Notes under the pieces: generated by a model
Seen by the model: the letters and a program-made list of their open reading frames with translations, nothing else
Database searches by the model: none
Told to the model about the DNA's origin: nothing
Assembly: GCA_022570795.1 (NCBI GenBank)
Contig: JAKUDP010000009.1
Location: 248,001 to 312,000, forward strand
DNA from: Sphaerulina vaccinii
Taxonomy: Eukaryota > Ascomycota > Dothideomycetes > Mycosphaerellales > Mycosphaerellaceae
DNA: 64,000 nt
Reading direction: 5' to 3'
Part shown: piece after piece, positions 62,301-64,000 of the stretch
How positions within the stretch are numbered: position 1 is the first letter of the stretch
Layout of the letters: every line of letters starts with the position of its first letter
Translations under genes and position numbers: made by a program

Positions 62301-64000
62301 CCTATTAGGTTTTAGAACAAATATAGTTAGAGCTCTAGCGCTAGATTATAACTTATAGATCTATTATTTTATAAGTATTTTCTTTAACTATTTGTCTTCT
62401 TCCTAGAGCTCTTTCTTAGATTTCTTTTATAATAGTTTAAATAGAGGCTCCCTATTAGGTATTAGTATAATCCTATAGTTCTATTTCTAGTATTTAGGTA
62501 GAGCTTCTAGTTCCTCGACCTCTTTAAAGAGTTTCGACTACTTTTAATACTTTTTAGAGATATCTAGTTCCGAGGTAGTATCCTTTAATAGAGCGTTACT
62601 TCTATTAGTACCTATAACTTTGTAACCCTCTACTATTATCGAGGTGTCTATTTAGGGTAAGTCTACTTCTATAGCTTATAGTAGTATAAGTTCGGTCTAG
62701 TTAAACTATTTAGCCTTATCTGCTAGCAAACGCTACTACTATATAGGCTAAATATCGATAATATAATTATATTCCTTAAATATAAGTACTTCTTTTCTCT
62801 AGTCGATTACTAGATTATACTTTCTTAACTAAGGTATACCTAGGACGATATTATAACTAGCTATATTAGTAATATCTAGGACAATTATCTTATAGTACTA
62901 TTAGATAGTAAGTAGTAGTAGTATTATCTCTTACTCTATACTAGGTAAGAATAATCTATCTACTATAATTAATTTATACTCTTTTTTCTTATACTAGATT
63001 ATAAGTCTATAATATTTTATAAATAACTCGGAGGCAAAGTTCCTACTTGCTCTAGAGTCTATTATAGCTAGTAGCTTATAACTATTAATAATAATTTTTA
63101 TATAGAAGACTATTATTAATACTTAAGTATTTATATTATAGAACTCCCTAGAGATACTTATTTCCTAGGAGTTAATTCTTTTCCCGATAGGGTAATAGTA
63201 GCTTCTTTAGCAAGCTACTTATAGATCTATTATTCCGTTTCTTTAATTATCTAATATAGATTCCTTTCTACCTACGTCTTATTATAGGTAGTCTTAGATT
63301 AATATTACTAGGTAAGAGTATACTTTCTCTAGAGTTCTTTAATAGCTTTGTATATCTAGTTTGTAACAATTTCCCTATTTAGAGTAATATACCTAAATAG
63401 AGTATATATACTTCTAATCGGAACTCTTTCTTATATAAAGGTATCGAACCTATAGTTAACTTTAATATATTAGTAATTCTAGAATATATATCTTATTCTA
63501 TCGAGTATAGTATCTAGCTTAGATAGATAGAAGTATCTCCTTCCTTTAACTTTTAGAAAAATATATTTATAATTCTATACTAGGTTTAGGATAATTTATT
63601 TAATTTGGCTTAGTATATCTATAGTAAAGGTTATAATCTTAATATCTATATCTAATTCTTCGGAACTCTTATTTTTATTATTTATATTATTTTTATTATA
63701 TTCGGAGGGTTGCTTCTTCTTAGAACTTCCTTCTATAGACTAGTCTTATTCTTCCTTCTTAGATTCGATTTTAGGAAGGTAATTTTCTTTATTATAATAA
63801 GACTTATTAATATCTTCTTTATTAGCGAGCCTTAGCTCGGGATAGAGTTCTTATAGTTTATCTAGAATAGGTAGTAGTTTGCTTCTATCTCTATACTATC
63901 GGATTAGCTATAAACTTATACCTTTGCCTAGAGAGCTAGGCTAAAAGTTCGCATTCCTCTTAGAAGATATATATATCTAGTATAAGTCGTTATAATAGAA
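59393..64000 (-). mobile_element. Ty3/gypsy chromovirus remnant, RIP-degraded, runs off the window
   Basis: Read on the minus strand the order is protease (motif D-S-R-A-S near 63045-63060, from DSGAS), reverse transcriptase (Y-I-D-N-I-L near 61965-61992, from YxDD), RNase H (about 61.2-61.6 kb), integrase (VDRLTKYIYFI and IIDRDKLFTS around 60.55-60.72 kb, then the 'YxP..D.QT.R.NQ' block near 60.48 kb) and a chromodomain-like segment (FEVEKIL...NYLIK near 59.8-59.9 kb). PR-RT-RH-IN-chromodomain is the Ty3/gypsy chromovirus order. Many TAG/TAA stops, and CpA nearly absent. gag probably lies at or beyond 63.3-64 kb. The small LTR element has inserted downstream of its coding end. Confidence 0.85.

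Noticed and set aside
1..64000. tRNA, rRNA or CRISPR features
   Set aside because: I looked for tRNA B-box-like GGTTCGAATCC patterns and for regular spacer arrays and found none; the only regular arrays are the 73-bp, 250-bp and 23-bp tandem repeats.

Overview
The window looks like nuclear DNA of a filamentous ascomycete, most likely a Dothideomycete. The evidence is intron-poor genes with short GT-AG introns (47-118 nt, often with a CTRAC-like branch site), a 928-residue fungal-type kinesin-1, a HET-domain gene, Zn2Cys6 regulation, and long AT-rich blocks with the signature of repeat-induced point mutation (RIP). The species call is inference; no rRNA or marker gene is present.

Layout. 1-41 kb is ordinary gene space: the 3' end of an unknown gene, mitochondrial seryl-tRNA synthetase, conventional kinesin and acetoacetyl-CoA thiolase (all three on minus), an Asp/Glu-racemase-superfamily enzyme, a GST, a D-2-hydroxyacid dehydrogenase, an ELL-type elongation factor, an NCS1 nucleobase-type permease with a GC-AG intron, and a five-exon Zn2Cys6 regulator divergent from L-rhamnonate dehydratase. 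After a gene-poor gap come a CBM48 (AMPK glycogen-binding-like) protein, a large AT-hook protein divergent from a YEN1/GEN1 Holliday-junction resolvase, a broken HET-domain gene and an NmrA/isoflavone-reductase-like enzyme.

41.03-51.22 kb is one mobile element of about 10.2 kb. It is bounded by inverted terminal repeats (13-15 bp outermost block, then a second block of about 43 bp) and by a 9-bp direct repeat, GATCCGCTC, on both sides. Its interior is heavily RIP-mutated but still shows a RecQ-like helicase frame, a 6.5-copy 73-bp tandem repeat, a long frame resembling DUF6589 proteins, a 250-bp tandem duplication and a third degenerate coding stretch.

51.2-55 kb is a gene island: an unknown 606-residue protein starting 50 bp from the element's target repeat, and a class V aminotransferase/cysteine-desulfurase-family protein. 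From about 55.8 kb to the end the DNA is RIP-mutated again. It holds an SRA/YDG-domain gene inactivated by stops, a small 2.27-kb LTR element with 207-bp LTRs, 5-bp target duplication and only a gag-like frame (TR-GAG type), and a degenerate Ty3/gypsy chromovirus running off the right edge on the minus strand.

The main functional groupings are the rhamnonate dehydratase/Zn2Cys6 pair (probably sugar-acid catabolism with its regulator) and, in the right third, mobile elements plus the scars of genome defence against them.
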